This document shows positions 8,815-18,770 of a stretch of 34,003 nucleotides of DNA, one piece after another. The notes below the pieces were generated by a model that saw nothing but the letters and a program-made list of their open reading frames with translations, had not been told where the DNA came from and made no database searches. Made by a program: the position numbers and the translations under genes. Positions within the stretch are counted from its first letter, which is position 1. The number at the start of each line of letters is the position of its first letter. Source of the stretch: an uncultured Alphaproteobacteria bacterium (GTDB taxonomy: Bacteria; Pseudomonadota; Alphaproteobacteria; HIMB59; GCA-002718135); assembly GCA_902553945.1 (NCBI GenBank), contig CACDMT010000014.1, positions 1 to 34,003 of the forward strand, written 5' to 3'.

Positions 8815-9271
8815 TATTTTTGTAAGCTTATTTTACTCAGGTTATTTAAAAAAATGGCCAGGAACTTTTGGTTCTATAATGTCTATTTTGATTTTATATC
8901 CAATTGTTGAGTATAAACTAATAGGTACACAATTTTTTATTACAATGTTTATATTATTATTTTTTCTATCTATATTTTTTATTGAATATTATTCTAAATA
9001 TACTGATACTCATGACTCAGGTAAAATAGTTATTGATGAATTTTTGGGGATTTATTTTATATTTCTTTTTTATGATCTAATATATATTTTTAATTCATTT
9101 ATAACAATTTTTCTTATTTTAATTTTTTTTAGAATATTTGATATTTTAAAAATATTTCCTGCAAACATAATTGATAAAAAAATGAAAAATTCATTTGGAG
9201 TAATTCTTGATGACTTGGTTGCATCAATATATACAATATTTATTTTATTTTTAATTAATGTCTTCAGTTAA
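8798..9271 (+). CDS. pgpA: Phosphatidylglycerophosphatase A
   Basis: 157 residues, mostly hydrophobic, with about four membrane helices. The family motif SGYLKKWPGTFGS (14-26) and the acidic motif DSGKIVIDEFLG in the middle match PgpA, which dephosphorylates phosphatidylglycerophosphate to phosphatidylglycerol in the inner membrane. A third conserved patch is FRIFDILKIFPAN. The gene starts at an ATG inside the end of ispDF (17-base overlap) and overlaps cinA by 14 bases, so the three are probably translated from one message. The ispDF-pgpA-cinA order is a known alphaproteobacterial cluster. No odd features. Confidence 0.93.
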   Translation: MKNITNIFVSLFYSGYLKKWPGTFGSIMSILILYPIVEYKLIGTQFFITMFILLFFLSIFFIEYYSKYTDTHDSGKIVIDEFLGIYFIFLFYDLIYIFNSFITIFLILIFFRIFDILKIFPANIIDKKMKNSFGVILDDLVASIYTIFILFLINVFS

Positions 9272-9722
9272 TAAAATTATAACAAAATTAATAAAAAGAA
9301 ATATTTCTATTTCTACAGCTGAATCATGTACTGGAGGATTAATTGCTAATTCAATAATTAAAAATACAGGCGTTTCTAAAATTTTTTCTTTAGGTATTAT
9401 TTGTTATTCAAATAATTCAAAAATAAAATATCTATCTATTTCAAAGAATAATTTAAAAAAATTTGGAGCTGTAAGCTCTAATATAGCTGAAGAAATGATA
9501 AATAAATTATACAATAAAGAAAAAACAAAAATTACAATATCAACTACTGGAATTGCTGGGCCCAAAGGTGGTAGTAGTAAAAAACCTGTAGGATTGGTAT
9601 TTATTGGTATAAAATTTAAAAATAAAAACTATATTTATAAAAAAAATTTTAGTGGATCAAGATTGGACGTACAAAGAAAAACAAAAAACTTTGTTTTTAA
9701 GAAAATTGATGACCTAATCTAA
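9258..9722 (+). CDS. CinA C-terminal domain protein (nicotinamide-nucleotide amidohydrolase, PncC type)
   Basis: A 154-residue stand-alone CinA C-terminal domain without the N-terminal MoCF/COG1058 domain. It shows ISTAESCTGGLIA (18-30) with the nucleophilic Ser region and TGIAGPKGG further on, both characteristic of the NMN deamidase fold. The likely role is recycling NMN to nicotinate mononucleotide in the pyridine nucleotide cycle. It overlaps pgpA by 14 bases at its start. Its stop overlaps that of the convergent coq10-like gene by 9 bases, so there is no room for a terminator between the two. The family call is firm; the precise enzymatic role is inferred from characterised homologues. 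Confidence 0.9.
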   Translation: MSSVNKIITKLIKRNISISTAESCTGGLIANSIIKNTGVSKIFSLGIICYSNNSKIKYLSISKNNLKKFGAVSSNIAEEMINKLYNKEKTKITISTTGIAGPKGGSSKKPVGLVFIGIKFKNKNYIYKKNFSGSRLDVQRKTKNFVFKKIDDLI

Positions 9723-10151
9723 AATTTCATCTGCCCTAATTTTAAATGACTCTATCATTTGATTTTCAATTAAAGGGAAAAAAGCTTCTGCAATTTTTTG
9801 ATGAAAAAATCTTTTAAATTCAAATTCTACATTAAAATTTATTAATGTTTGATTTTTTTTAACTGACTTAAACAACCAATTTGTTTTAAGGTCTTTTAAG
9901 GGCCCTTCTATATATCTAGTTTTGATATTAAGTTTTTCTTTATCAAAAATAACATGGGATCCAAATTTTTGAGGTATAAAATATTTATACCAAACAATCA
10001 TATCTGCATAAATTTCATTATCACTTTTTGAATGTACCTTCATAGCTGAGCACCAAGGTATAAAATAAGGGTAACTCTCAATATCTAAAACAATGTCAAA
10101 AAGTTCTTTGGCATTATGATTAATAATTTCCTCACGATTTGATGACTTCAT
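9714..10151 (-). CDS. COQ10/RatA-family START-like polyketide cyclase (ubiquinone-binding)
   Basis: 145 residues forming one SRPBCC/START-like domain. The opening [19 protein letters not shown] with the following [10 protein letters not shown] is the signature of the COQ10/RatA family (aromatic-rich protein family). In mitochondria and alphaproteobacteria these proteins bind ubiquinone and support respiration; the enterobacterial relative RatA was described as a ribosome-association toxin, and that label should not be transferred here. The ATG overlaps the lipA stop by four bases (ATGA), so it is probably translated from the pdh-lipA message. Its 3' end overlaps the convergent cinA-like gene. 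Confidence 0.87.
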   Translation of the reverse strand: MKSSNREEIINHNAKELFDIVLDIESYPYFIPWCSAMKVHSKSDNEIYADMIVWYKYFIPQKFGSHVIFDKEKLNIKTRYIEGPLKDLKTNWLFKSVKKNQTLINFNVEFEFKRFFHQKIAEAFFPLIENQMIESFKIRADEILD

Positions 10152-11083
10152 TGAATAGAATATAATTTATTTTTTCTATTTTTCTGCATAAGTTTAAAAT
10201 CTTCAGATGCATGGTAACTAGATCTTGTTAAAGGGGAAGAAGCTACCATTAAAAAACCTTTAGCATATGCCATTTGCTTATATTCTTCAAACTCTTTTGG
10301 TGTGATAAATTTTTCTAGTTTAGCATGTTTTGAAGTTGGAGGTAAGTATTGCCCTATTGTAATAAAATCAACATCAGCAGACCTTAAATCATCCATAACT
10401 TGATAAATTTCTTCTTTTGTTTCACCTAATCCAACCATTAATCCAGATTTTGTAAAAATATTAGGATTTTTTTGCTTTATATCATTTAGCAAATTTAAAC
10501 TGATGAAATATCTAGATCCAGGTCTAATTGAAGGATACAATCTTGGAACTGTTTCTAAATTATGATTAAAAACATCAGGTAAATTTTTTGATAAAATATC
10601 AATTGCTTCAGGTTTATTTTTAAAGTCTGGAGTTAAAATTTCTATAGTACATTTCGGATTTAAGTTTTTTATTGAGTCTATAACATTAATAAAATGCAAA
10701 GCACCTCCATCAATTAAGTCATCCCTATCAACACTAGTTATAACAACATGTTCTAATTTTAATTCTTTAACAGACTCAGCAATACGTATAGCCTCACTAT
10801 GATCAATAAAATTTGGTTTGCCAGTTTTTACATTACAAAAAGCACAAGCTCTAGTACAAGTATCGCCTAAAATCATAAATGTAGCATGTTTTTTCTGCCA
10901 GCATTCTGCAATATTAGGGCAGGCAGCTTCTTCACAAACAGTAACTATTTTTTTATCTTTTAATAATTTGTTAGTTACTTTAAAAAACTTAGAAGTGGGA
11001 GCCTTAACCCTTATCCAAGATGGTTTTTTTGGAATAGGATTATCTTTATTTTTAACTTTTTCTGGATGTCTATGATTAGTCAT
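10148..11083 (-). CDS. lipA: Lipoyl synthase
   Basis: A 311-residue radical-SAM enzyme that inserts two sulfurs into protein-bound octanoyl groups. Both iron-sulfur cluster motifs are complete: the auxiliary cluster cysteines C50, C55 and C61 (in [13 protein letters not shown]) and the radical-SAM CxxxCxxC at C76, C80 and C83 (TCTRACAFC). The N-terminal PSWIRVKAP and the C-terminal RSSY motif that ligates the auxiliary cluster (LTRSSYHA) are also present. The gene lies 5 bases after pdhC, whose product carries the lipoyl group, so cofactor and enzyme are co-expressed. In many alphaproteobacteria lpd sits between pdhC and lipA; it is absent here. Confidence 0.97.
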   Translation of the reverse strand: MTNHRHPEKVKNKDNPIPKKPSWIRVKAPTSKFFKVTNKLLKDKKIVTVCEEAACPNIAECWQKKHATFMILGDTCTRACAFCNVKTGKPNFIDHSEAIRIAESVKELKLEHVVITSVDRDDLIDGGALHFINVIDSIKNLNPKCTIEILTPDFKNKPEAIDILSKNLPDVFNHNLETVPRLYPSIRPGSRYFISLNLLNDIKQKNPNIFTKSGLMVGLGETKEEIYQVMDDLRSADVDFITIGQYLPPTSKHAKLEKFITPKEFEEYKQMAYAKGFLMVASSPLTRSSYHASEDFKLMQKNRKNKLYSIQ

Positions 11084-11088
11084 TATTT

Positions 11089-12315
11089 CTAAATAACTTC
11101 CATATCAAGGCTATTCAACCATATTTGAAAGGGATCTTCCAATATATCATTAAAATCTTTGAGTAATTTTGCCGCAACTGCACCATCTAATGCCCTATGA
11201 TCGGCAGACAAGGTAGATTTCAATGTATGACCTATTTCTATTATACCATTATTAACCACTGGCTTTTCAATTATTCCTCCAATTGCAATTATACTAGATT
11301 GAGGAGGATTGATAATAGCTTTAAACTCTAATATATTAAACATTCCTAAATTAGAAATAGTTATGGAACCTCCGCTATATTCCTCAGGTAATAATTTGTT
11401 TTGATTAGCTTTAGTTATTAAAGATTTAATTTCTGTTGAAATTTCATTTAATCCTTTTTTATCTGCATTCTTAACAATTGGAGTAATAAGACCTTCTTTT
11501 AAAGCCACGGCAATAGCTATATCGATGTTCTTATATTGATGAATTTTATTATTTATCCATGATATGTTTGTTTCTGGATTTTTTTTCATTGCGATGGCGC
11601 ATGCCTTAACAATAAGATCATTAAAAGATATTTTTATACTATTATTCCTATTAATTTTATTTCTTAAATTTATTAGTCTATCTACTCTTGACTCAATAGT
11701 AAGATAAAAATGAGGAACTTCGTTTTTCGTTTTTGTTGTTCTTTCAGCTATAATTTTTCTAATACTAGAAGGTTCATTAATTGTAACATTGTCGTCAAAT
11801 TGAAGTTTATTTGCTTGATCTAAATCTCTTTTAATTATTCGACCTCCTGGTCCTGTTCCTTTAATTAAATTTAGATCTATAACATTTTCTTTTGAATATT
11901 TTTTTGCATATGGAGATGCTAAAATTTTATTTGGGTTATCTTCAATTTTTAATGACTCGTTGTTAATGAGATTAGAGTCATCTACTATATTTTCAAAATT
12001 ATTTTTTTCTTGATTAATATCTACTTTAATTTCTTCGTTAGAAGATTTATTATAATCTTGAATTTTATCACCTTGATCTCCATCTATTAATGCGATTACA
12101 GAATTAACTTTAATTAATTGATCTGATTTTGACTCTATAATATGTGTAATTTTTCCTTCATCAACAGCTTCAACTTCCATCGTTGCTTTATCTGTTTCTA
12201 TTTCAGCTAAAACATCACCAGCTGATACTTTATCACCTACTTTAACTAACCATTTATTTATTATACCCTCAGACATTGTAGGTGATAATGCTGGCATTAA
12301 AACTTTTATAGCCAT
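11089..12315 (-). CDS. pdhC: Pyruvate dehydrogenase E2 (dihydrolipoamide acetyltransferase)
   Basis: 408 residues with the standard E2 layout. One lipoyl domain (1-80) carries the lipoylated K43 in [11 protein letters not shown]. An Asn/Glu-rich linker leads to the peripheral-subunit-binding domain (about 132-168, LASPYAKKY ... [13 protein letters not shown]). The acetyltransferase domain has the active-site motif SADHRALDG (H373, D377). It accepts the acetyl group from E1 and passes it to CoA. TAG stop. The gene abuts pdhB with no gap and precedes lipA by 5 bases. The pdhA-pdhB neighbourhood makes it pyruvate rather than 2-oxoglutarate specific. Confidence 0.96.
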   Translation of the reverse strand: MAIKVLMPALSPTMSEGIINKWLVKVGDKVSAGDVLAEIETDKATMEVEAVDEGKITHIIESKSDQLIKVNSVIALIDGDQGDKIQDYNKSSNEEIKVDINQEKNNFENIVDDSNLINNESLKIEDNPNKILASPYAKKYSKENVIDLNLIKGTGPGGRIIKRDLDQANKLQFDDNVTINEPSSIRKIIAERTTKTKNEVPHFYLTIESRVDRLINLRNKINRNNSIKISFNDLIVKACAIAMKKNPETNISWINNKIHQYKNIDIAIAVALKEGLITPIVKNADKKGLNEISTEIKSLITKANQNKLLPEEYSGGSITISNLGMFNILEFKAIINPPQSSIIAIGGIIEKPVVNNGIIEIGHTLKSTLSADHRALDGAVAAKLLKDFNDILEDPFQIWLNSLDMEVI

Positions 12316-13662
12316 TTATTTTATGTAACTTACTTCTTTAACAGCTTTTACAATATTTTCTACTTGTGGTAAGTATAATTTTTCTAAACTTAGTGAGTAA
12401 GGCATAGGAACATCAGCACTATTTACTTTTATTACTGGTGAGTCCAAATAATCAAATGCTTCTCTTTGAACAATATTAGCAACTTCTGAACCGATACTTC
12501 CAAAAGGCCAAGACTCTTCAACAGTCACTAGTCTATTTGTCTTTTTAACTGAATTAATTATTGTATATGTATCTAGTGGTCTTAATGTTTGAAGATCAAT
12601 TATTTCCACATCTAAATTTAATTCTTCTTTAATTTTTTTTGCCGCCTCTTTAGATTTATGTAACATAATAGAATAAGTAACAATTGTTACATCTTTTCCT
12701 TCCTGTTCAATATTTGCTTTTCCAATTGGAATAGTAAAATCCTTATCATTATTTACTTGTCCTTTAAGTCCATAAAGAATTTCATTTTCTAAAAAAATTA
12801 CAGGATTATTATCTAGAATAGATGATCTTAATAGGCCTTTAGCATTATAGGGTGTCGATGGAGCTATAACCTTCAGTCCAGGACAATGAGAATACCATGA
12901 TGAAAAATCTTGACTGTGTTGAGCTGCTACTTGTGCTGCTGCACCGTTTGGTCCCCTAAAAACAATTGGGCAATTTATTTGACCACCTGACATGTATAAA
13001 GTTTTTGCTGCAGAGTTTATAATTTGATCAATTGCTTGCATAGAAAAATTAAAAGTCATAAACTCAAGTATAGGTCTTAATCCTTTAAACGCAGAACCAA
13101 CAGCGAGACCTGTAAAGCCATGTTCTGATATTGGAGTATCGATAACTCTTTTGTCACCAAATTCATCAAGTAAATTTTGAGTAACTTTATATGCACCTTG
13201 GTACTCAGCTACCTCTTCACCAAGTATATATATATTTTTATCTTTACGCATTTCTTCAGCCATTGTATCTCTTAGAGCTTCACGCATTGTGATAAATTCT
13301 CCATTTTGTTTATTTTCAATAGAAATATCTTTTTTTAAATCTGATTTATTTTCTTTTTTTTCATTCTCATTGATATTGAGTTTTGAATTTGTAGTTTCTT
13401 TTTTAGTTTCTACTTTTTCATCTTTAGTGCCCAATACAGCAATTACTTTATTTACGGGAATATTTAGATCTCCCTCTTTATATAATAGATCTAAAACAAT
13501 ACCTTCATCTACAGCCTCGACTTCCATAGTCGCTTTATCAGTTTCTATTTCAGCTATCAAATCACCAGCTTTAACTTTATCACCTTTTTTAACAAGCCAC
13601 TTAGACAAATTTCCCTCAGTCATTGTAGGTGAAAGGGCTGGCATTAAAATTTCTATACTCAT
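12316..13662 (-). CDS. pdhB: Pyruvate dehydrogenase E1 beta subunit with N-terminal lipoyl domain
   Basis: 448 residues: an N-terminal lipoyl domain (1-80, lipoyl K43), a low-complexity Lys/Asn/Glu linker (about 85-120), and an E1-beta transketolase-like domain starting near ITMREALRD. Supporting motifs are [48 protein letters not shown] and the C-terminal [16 protein letters not shown]. The extra lipoyl domain on E1-beta is a recognised alphaproteobacterial trait. With PdhA it decarboxylates pyruvate and acetylates lipoyl groups. By my count its first 54 residues match those of PdhC at 43 positions. It lies 3 bases after pdhA. Confidence 0.96.
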   Translation of the reverse strand: MSIEILMPALSPTMTEGNLSKWLVKKGDKVKAGDLIAEIETDKATMEVEAVDEGIVLDLLYKEGDLNIPVNKVIAVLGTKDEKVETKKETTNSKLNINENEKKENKSDLKKDISIENKQNGEFITMREALRDTMAEEMRKDKNIYILGEEVAEYQGAYKVTQNLLDEFGDKRVIDTPISEHGFTGLAVGSAFKGLRPILEFMTFNFSMQAIDQIINSAAKTLYMSGGQINCPIVFRGPNGAAAQVAAQHSQDFSSWYSHCPGLKVIAPSTPYNAKGLLRSSILDNNPVIFLENEILYGLKGQVNNDKDFTIPIGKANIEQEGKDVTIVTYSIMLHKSKEAAKKIKEELNLDVEIIDLQTLRPLDTYTIINSVKKTNRLVTVEESWPFGSIGSEVANIVQREAFDYLDSPVIKVNSADVPMPYSLSLEKLYLPQVENIVKAVKEVSYIK

Positions 13663-13665
13663 TTT

Positions 13666-14628
13666 TTAAATGTAAACATCCGTATACAATTCGCTATCTT
13701 TTGGAAATTTACTATTTAAAGCAAATTCAGCTGCATTTTTAATTTCATCAAGTATATCTTTATTAATTTTTTCAATTTCTTTTTCTGTAGCAAATTTTTT
13801 CTTTAGTATTTGCTCCTTAACAATATCAATTGGATCTGTTTCTTTATAATTTTCTAATTCTTCTTTAGTTCTATATTTTGCAGGATCTGACATTGAATGC
13901 CCTCTGTATCTATAAGTTTGAACCTCTATTATGTATGGGCCATTACCTTCTCTTACATACTTACCAGCTTTATCTGCTGCTTCAATGACCTTAAAAACAT
14001 TCATGCCGTCTACTTTTTCACCAGGAATACCAAAGGCCTCTCCCCTTTTAAATAAATCTAGTCCAGCTGCCGCTCGATCAACAGAAGTGCCCATTCCATA
14101 TTTATTATTTTCAATTATATAAAGAACAGGTAGTTTCCAGAGAGATGCAATATTGAAAGCTTCAAAAACTTGGCCATTATTCATGGCTCCATCTCCAATA
14201 TAAGTTCTGCAAATATTTTTTTCTTCATTATATTTATGGCTAAAAGCTATACCTGTTCCTATTGGAACTTGTGCACCAACTATTCCATGACCACCATAAA
14301 AATTATTTTCTTTAGAAAACATATGCATAGATCCACCTTTACCAGCTGAATAACCATCTTCTCTACCTGTAAGTTCAGCCATTATTTTTTTTGGATCTAA
14401 CCCTCTTGCTATCATATGACCATGATCTCTATAAGTTGTAACAACTGAGTCATTTTTTTCAATTGTCATTAAGACTCCAACAACAACTGCTTCTTGTCCA
14501 ATATAAAGGTGACAAAATCCACCAATATGACCCATTCCATATAATTGAGAAGCTCTTTCCTCAAACCTTCTAATTTTGAGCATATAATTATATATTTTTA
14601 AATAATCTTGTTTTTTTAATATTTGCAT
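13666..14628 (-). CDS. pdhA: Pyruvate dehydrogenase E1 alpha subunit
   Basis: 320 residues. The thiamine diphosphate motif runs from GDGAMNNG (145-152) to ENNKYGMGT (173-181). Other E1-alpha signatures are RRFEERASQLY (20-30), YRDHGH (66-71), GKGGSMHMF (97-105) and the phosphorylation-loop equivalent YRYRGHSMSDP. The GHSMSDP tail and the linked E1-beta and E2 genes identify it as pyruvate rather than branched-chain specific. It is the first gene of the pdhABC-lipA-coq10 run and has a good promoter candidate just upstream. Confidence 0.97.
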   Translation of the reverse strand: MQILKKQDYLKIYNYMLKIRRFEERASQLYGMGHIGGFCHLYIGQEAVVVGVLMTIEKNDSVVTTYRDHGHMIARGLDPKKIMAELTGREDGYSAGKGGSMHMFSKENNFYGGHGIVGAQVPIGTGIAFSHKYNEEKNICRTYIGDGAMNNGQVFEAFNIASLWKLPVLYIIENNKYGMGTSVDRAAAGLDLFKRGEAFGIPGEKVDGMNVFKVIEAADKAGKYVREGNGPYIIEVQTYRYRGHSMSDPAKYRTKEELENYKETDPIDIVKEQILKKKFATEKEIEKINKDILDEIKNAAEFALNSKFPKDSELYTDVYI

Positions 14629-14645
14629 TTTTGATATTTATATTA

Positions 14646-14672
14646 ATTATAATTAGGTTGATTTTATGTCAA
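14646..14672 (-). promoter_or_regulatory. Candidate promoter for pdhA operon
   Basis: On the minus strand, a perfect TTGACA (14672-14667) is followed after 15 bases by a perfect TATAAT (14651-14646). The spacer is shorter than the usual 16-18. A transcript starting about 7 bases downstream would have a leader of only about 11 bases before the pdhA ATG. The element sits in the 54-base gap after ftsB, one of the larger gaps in this minus-strand run. Confidence 0.5.
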
Positions 14673-14682
14673 ATAAACCAAT

Positions 14683-14994
14683 TTAATCCATAATTATTAC
14701 TATTTCATCATTATTTGAAAAACCAGTTACTTCTCTAAAAATCTCGTCTAAATAGTCTAAATCTATAGTATTTGGCTGTAATCTATTAATTCTATCTAAA
14801 TATTTTTTATTTTTATTATCTAACATTGCATAATTTATCTCATATTGTTTATTTAAGTTTTTAAGACTAAAATATTTAATTATACCTCTTTCTCCATTTA
14901 TTAAAAAATATAAAAGGTAAATAAATAAAAAAAAACTAAACAAAAAAGATAAATAGAAATAAAATTTATTTTTTAATACTAAAGATTTGTTCAT
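14683..14994 (-). CDS. ftsB: Septum formation initiator FtsB/DivIC-like
   Basis: A 103-residue bitopic membrane protein. There is a short basic N-terminus, one membrane helix (about 11-33), then the NGERGIIKY motif and a short coiled-coil region (about 40-72). It ends in LDYLDEIFREVTGFSNNDEIV, which matches the C-terminal (L/D)xDxLDExAR pattern of alphaproteobacterial FtsB-type proteins. It is probably part of the FtsQLB divisome subcomplex. Its place between eno and pdhA is the standard alphaproteobacterial location for this gene. The sequence is short and divergent, so the call leans partly on position. Confidence 0.8.
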   Translation of the reverse strand: MNKSLVLKNKFYFYLSFLFSFFLFIYLLYFLINGERGIIKYFSLKNLNKQYEINYAMLDNKNKKYLDRINRLQPNTIDLDYLDEIFREVTGFSNNDEIVIIMD

Positions 14995-15027
14995 ATTGGT
15001 TAATTAACACATGATAGATCGATATCG

Positions 15028-16308
15028 TCAATTATTTTTTAAAATTGATTTTCCTGCATAAATTGAGTCATTTCCAAGTTTTTCTTCAATTCTTAATAAT
15101 TGGTTATATTTGGCAGTTCTATCAGTACGGGATAGTGATCCTGTTTTAATTTGACCAGCACCGACTCCTACAGATAAATCTGCTATAGTAGTATCTTCAG
15201 TTTCTCCTGAACGATGAGATATAACAGTTGTAAAATTGTTATCTTTAGCTAATTTTATCGACTCTAAAGTTTCTTTAAGAGTTCCTATTTGATTAACTTT
15301 AACAAGAATGGAGTTACCAGCACCTTCATCTATTCCTCTTTGTAATCTCTTTTTATTAGTTACAAATAAATCGTCTCCTACAAGCTGAACTTTATCTCCA
15401 ATAACTGAAGATAAATTAGTCCATCCAGTCCAATCATCTTCAGACATTCCATCTTCTATAGAGTATATTGGGTAATCATCTACTAATTTTTGTAAATATT
15501 GAATCATCTGATCAGAAGTTAATTGTAAGTTTTCACCTTTTAAATCATAGAGATTATTTTTGAAAAACTCAGTTGATGCAACATCTAAAGATAAATAAAT
15601 ATCCTTACCAACTTGAAAGCCTGAATTCTCAACAGCTTTTAAAATTGTTTCAATTACTTCATTAGAGGTATTTATATTAGGTGCAAAACCACCTTCATCA
15701 CCAACATTAGTATTTAAGTTTTTAGATTTAAGTAAAGATTTTAAAGAATGAAATATTTCACACCCATATCTTAAAGCCTCAGAAAAAGAATTAGCTCCAA
15801 TTGGTGCTATCATAAATTCTTGAATGTCTACATTGTTGTCAGCATGAGATCCGCCGTTAATAATATTCATCATAGGAACAGGCATAGATACTTTATTTCC
15901 TTTACTTAAAAAACTATATAGTTCTTTACCTGCTTCTGAAGATAAACATTTAGCAAATGCTAAACTGCATGCTAATGTTGCATTTGCTCCTAAATTTGAT
16001 TTATTTTCCGATCCATCTAAATCTAAAAGAAGTTGATCAAATGAATTAATATCTGAAAAATTTTTATTAATTATATTTTTATGAATTATATCATTTATAT
16101 TGTTAACTGCTTTTTGAACTCCTTTACCATGATATCTTTTTTTATCCTGATCTCTTAACTCAAGAGCTTCATGAATTCCTGTAGAAGCTCCACTAGGTAC
16201 TGAAGCTCTTCCAAAACTATTACTTTCAAATGATAAGTCGCATTCAACAGTTGGGTTACCTCTGCTATCTATAATTTGACGAGCTATAATATCTTTAATT
16301 TTAGGCAT
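15028..16308 (-). CDS. eno: Enolase
   Basis: 426 residues, full length. It converts 2-phosphoglycerate to phosphoenolpyruvate. Visible motifs are [14 protein letters not shown] (9-22), [15 protein letters not shown] (37-51), [30 protein letters not shown] (catalytic E205), the metal ligands in [11 protein letters not shown] and [10 protein letters not shown], and [10 protein letters not shown] with the catalytic Lys, followed by SHRSGETED. The start overlaps the kdsA stop by 8 bases, suggesting coupling. A cytosolic glycolytic enzyme and RNA degradosome partner in some bacteria. No oddities. Confidence 0.98.
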   Translation of the reverse strand: MPKIKDIIARQIIDSRGNPTVECDLSFESNSFGRASVPSGASTGIHEALELRDQDKKRYHGKGVQKAVNNINDIIHKNIINKNFSDINSFDQLLLDLDGSENKSNLGANATLACSLAFAKCLSSEAGKELYSFLSKGNKVSMPVPMMNIINGGSHADNNVDIQEFMIAPIGANSFSEALRYGCEIFHSLKSLLKSKNLNTNVGDEGGFAPNINTSNEVIETILKAVENSGFQVGKDIYLSLDVASTEFFKNNLYDLKGENLQLTSDQMIQYLQKLVDDYPIYSIEDGMSEDDWTGWTNLSSVIGDKVQLVGDDLFVTNKKRLQRGIDEGAGNSILVKVNQIGTLKETLESIKLAKDNNFTTVISHRSGETEDTTIADLSVGVGAGQIKTGSLSRTDRTAKYNQLLRIEEKLGNDSIYAGKSILKNN

Positions 16309-17131
16309 TATTTTTTGCTGTTATGTCAAATTCTTTTAATTTTATTAATAGTTTTTTTAAATCTTTAATATTAAGCATATTAGGTCCATCACTCGGGGCA
16401 TTATCAGGATCATTATGTGTTTCAAGAAAAATTCCTGCAACACCAATGGCTATTGCAGCCTTACAAAGTGAAGGAATAAATTTTCTTTTTCCACCACTTT
16501 TATCACCTAAACCTCCAGGTTCTTGAACAGAATGTGTGGCATCAAATATAATTGGATATTTATAGTTTTTCATTATATCTAATGCTCTAAAATCGTTTAC
16601 TAAATTATTATATCCAAAGGAAGTTCCTCTTTCAGTAATTAATATATTATTGTTATTTGTTGATTCTATTTTTTTAAAAATATTTTTTACATCATCAGGT
16701 GCTAAAAATTGGCCCTTTTTTACATTAATAACTTTCCCTGTATTAGCTGCAGCTATTAATAGGTCTGTTTGTCTGCATAAAAATGCTGGTATTTGAAGTA
16801 TATCAATAATGTTTGATTTTGCTAATACCATACATTGCTCTTCTGTATGAACATCTGTAAGAATAGGGCAATTGATTTTTTCTTTAACTTTTTCAAAAAT
16901 AATTAATGATTCTTTTAATGTTTTTCCTCTTTCACTTTCAATACTAGATCTATTTGCTTTATCAAAACTAGATTTAAAAATAAAATTAATACCTAAATCA
17001 ATACATATATTATTAATTTCCTCAGCTATCATTATGGTATGTTCTTGATTTTCAATAACACATGGTCCTGATATTAATACAAAAGGTTCATGATTAGAAA
17101 TCGAAAAATTTTTAAGATTTATTTTTTTCAT
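16301..17131 (-). CDS. kdsA: 3-deoxy-D-manno-octulosonate 8-phosphate synthase
   Basis: It condenses phosphoenolpyruvate with arabinose 5-phosphate to Kdo-8-phosphate for the LPS inner core. I place the start at the ATG at 17131 (MKKINLKNF...), giving 276 residues. An upstream start at 17158 would only add a short hydrophobic tail inside pyrG. Family motifs seen are [79 protein letters not shown] and [17 protein letters not shown]. The gene overlaps pyrG by 20 bases and eno by 8. The Cys in IENQEH-proximal and FLETH regions does not by itself tell the metal class. Confidence 0.95.
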   Translation of the reverse strand: MKKINLKNFSISNHEPFVLISGPCVIENQEHTIMIAEEINNICIDLGINFIFKSSFDKANRSSIESERGKTLKESLIIFEKVKEKINCPILTDVHTEEQCMVLAKSNIIDILQIPAFLCRQTDLLIAAANTGKVINVKKGQFLAPDDVKNIFKKIESTNNNNILITERGTSFGYNNLVNDFRALDIMKNYKYPIIFDATHSVQEPGGLGDKSGGKRKFIPSLCKAAIAIGVAGIFLETHNDPDNAPSDGPNMLNIKDLKKLLIKLKEFDITAKNNA

Positions 17132-18737
17132 TTCTACAATATTTAATAAAAGATACAAAAAGTGGATGAGGTTTTAAAGGTCTTGATTTTAGTTCAGGGT
17201 GAAATTGAACTCCAATAAACCAAGAATGATTAGTACTTTCTAATACTTCTGGTAATAATCCGTCTGGTGACATTCCAGAAAAATAATATCCTTTATTTTG
17301 AAATTTAGATACATATTTTTTATTAACTTCGTACCTATGACGATGTCTTTCAAAAATTTCATTTTTTTTGTATATTGAATAAATTTTAGATTTTTTTGAT
17401 AATATTGCCTTATAGGAACCTAGACGCATTGTGCCTCCTTTATCACTATTTTTATCTCTTTTTTCTATTTTATTTCCTTTAGTCCACTCAGTCATTAGTC
17501 CAATAACTGATTTAGACTTTTGATCAAATTCAGATGAGTTGGCATTTTTAATTTTTAATACATTTCTAGATATTTCAATTACTGCCAATTGCATTCCTAA
17601 ACAAATTCCAAAAAAAGGAATATTATTTTCTCTGGCATATTTTATTGCTGTAATTTTTCCTTTAACTCCTCTTGAACCAAAACCTCCTGGAACAAGAACT
17701 CCATCACATTCTTTTAATTTTGAAATTAAATTATTATTGTTTAATTCTTCTGAGTTAATCCATTTAATTTCTACTTCAACTGAATTTTCAATCCCTCCAT
17801 GAATCAATGCTTCATTAAGAGATTTGTAACTGTCTTTTAAATTTGTATATTTTCCAACAATTCCTATTTTTACTAATTGTTTTTGTTTATCAATTTTTTT
17901 TAATAAATCATTCCAGGGTTTTAAATTTAATTTATGATTTTTTGATTTATAACCTAAATGTTTTAACAATACACTATCTAGACCATACTTAGAATAAAGT
18001 AATGGGACTTCGTAAATTGATTTAGCATTTAATGCTGGAATTACTGATTCTTTTTTTACATTACAAAATAATGATATTTTTGAAATTGAGTCAATATCAA
18101 TTCTTCTTTCAGATCTACACATAATTATATCTGGTTGTATCCCAGCATTTAAAAGTTCTTTTACTGAGTGCTGAGTTGGCTTTGTTTTTAGTTCATCAGC
18201 AGAGCTTAAATATGGTATATAAGTCATATGAATAAGTGCAGATGATATTTTTTTGTTATTTCTTATCTGTCTTATAGCTTCTAAAAAAGGTAAGGACTCT
18301 ATATCACCAACTGTACCTCCAATTTCATAAATTATAATATCTTCATTTTTTATATCACTATTAATAAATGACTTTATCTCATTTGTTACGTGAGGAATTA
18401 CTTGAATTGTAGCTCCAAGGTAATCTCCCTTTCTTTCTTTTGATAATACATTCGAATAAATTTTACCCGATGAAATACTATCTGTTTGTTTTGCTGATTG
18501 ATTTGTAAACCTTTCGTAATGACCGAGATCTAAATCCGTTTCTGCCCCATCATCCGTTACATAAACTTCTCCATGTTGATAGGGGCTCATTGTGCCAGGA
18601 TCGACATTTAAATATGGATCTAGTTTCCTAATCCTAACTCTAAAATTTCTTGATTTTAAAAGAGTGGCAAGTGCAGCAGAGGCTATTCCCTTACCTAAAG
18701 ATGAAGCTACTCCTCCCGTAATAAAAACAAAATGCAT
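17112..18737 (-). CDS. pyrG: CTP synthase
   Basis: 541 residues. The N-terminal amidoligase domain (1-266) has the P-loop ITGGVASSLGKGIASA (K16), KLDPYLNVDPGTMSP (38-52), GTVGDIES and the KTKPTQHSV loop. The C-terminal class I glutamine amidotransferase domain (about 290-535) has PGGFGSRG (oxyanion region), the nucleophile C379 in GICLGMQLA, and the catalytic pair H513/E515 in FHPE. It makes CTP from UTP, ATP and glutamine. The start is the ATG at 18737 with a purine-rich GGG about 12 bases upstream. It precedes kdsA with a 20-base overlap. Confidence 0.98.
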   Translation of the reverse strand: MHFVFITGGVASSLGKGIASAALATLLKSRNFRVRIRKLDPYLNVDPGTMSPYQHGEVYVTDDGAETDLDLGHYERFTNQSAKQTDSISSGKIYSNVLSKERKGDYLGATIQVIPHVTNEIKSFINSDIKNEDIIIYEIGGTVGDIESLPFLEAIRQIRNNKKISSALIHMTYIPYLSSADELKTKPTQHSVKELLNAGIQPDIIMCRSERRIDIDSISKISLFCNVKKESVIPALNAKSIYEVPLLYSKYGLDSVLLKHLGYKSKNHKLNLKPWNDLLKKIDKQKQLVKIGIVGKYTNLKDSYKSLNEALIHGGIENSVEVEIKWINSEELNNNNLISKLKECDGVLVPGGFGSRGVKGKITAIKYARENNIPFFGICLGMQLAVIEISRNVLKIKNANSSEFDQKSKSVIGLMTEWTKGNKIEKRDKNSDKGGTMRLGSYKAILSKKSKIYSIYKKNEIFERHRHRYEVNKKYVSKFQNKGYYFSGMSPDGLLPEVLESTNHSWFIGVQFHPELKSRPLKPHPLFVSFIKYCRNEKNKS

Positions 18738-18770
18738 TACGGAATACCCTGATATATAAATAAAAGCTTA

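Noticed and set aside
10818-11075. Open frame on the plus strand opposite lipA
   Set aside because: It lies wholly antisense to the well-conserved lipA gene and has no family resemblance. Such shadow frames also occur opposite pdhB, pdhA, ntrY, pyrG, tpiA and others.
13289-13669. Plus-strand frame of 126 codons opposite the pdhB lipoyl domain and linker
   Set aside because: Ser/Phe/Leu-rich translation is just the complement of the Lys/Glu-rich linker; no start signals and no known domain.
17132-17158. Upstream start for kdsA adding a nine-residue hydrophobic tail
   Set aside because: The extra residues are encoded inside pyrG and do not resemble KdsA N-termini; the ATG at 17131 fits.
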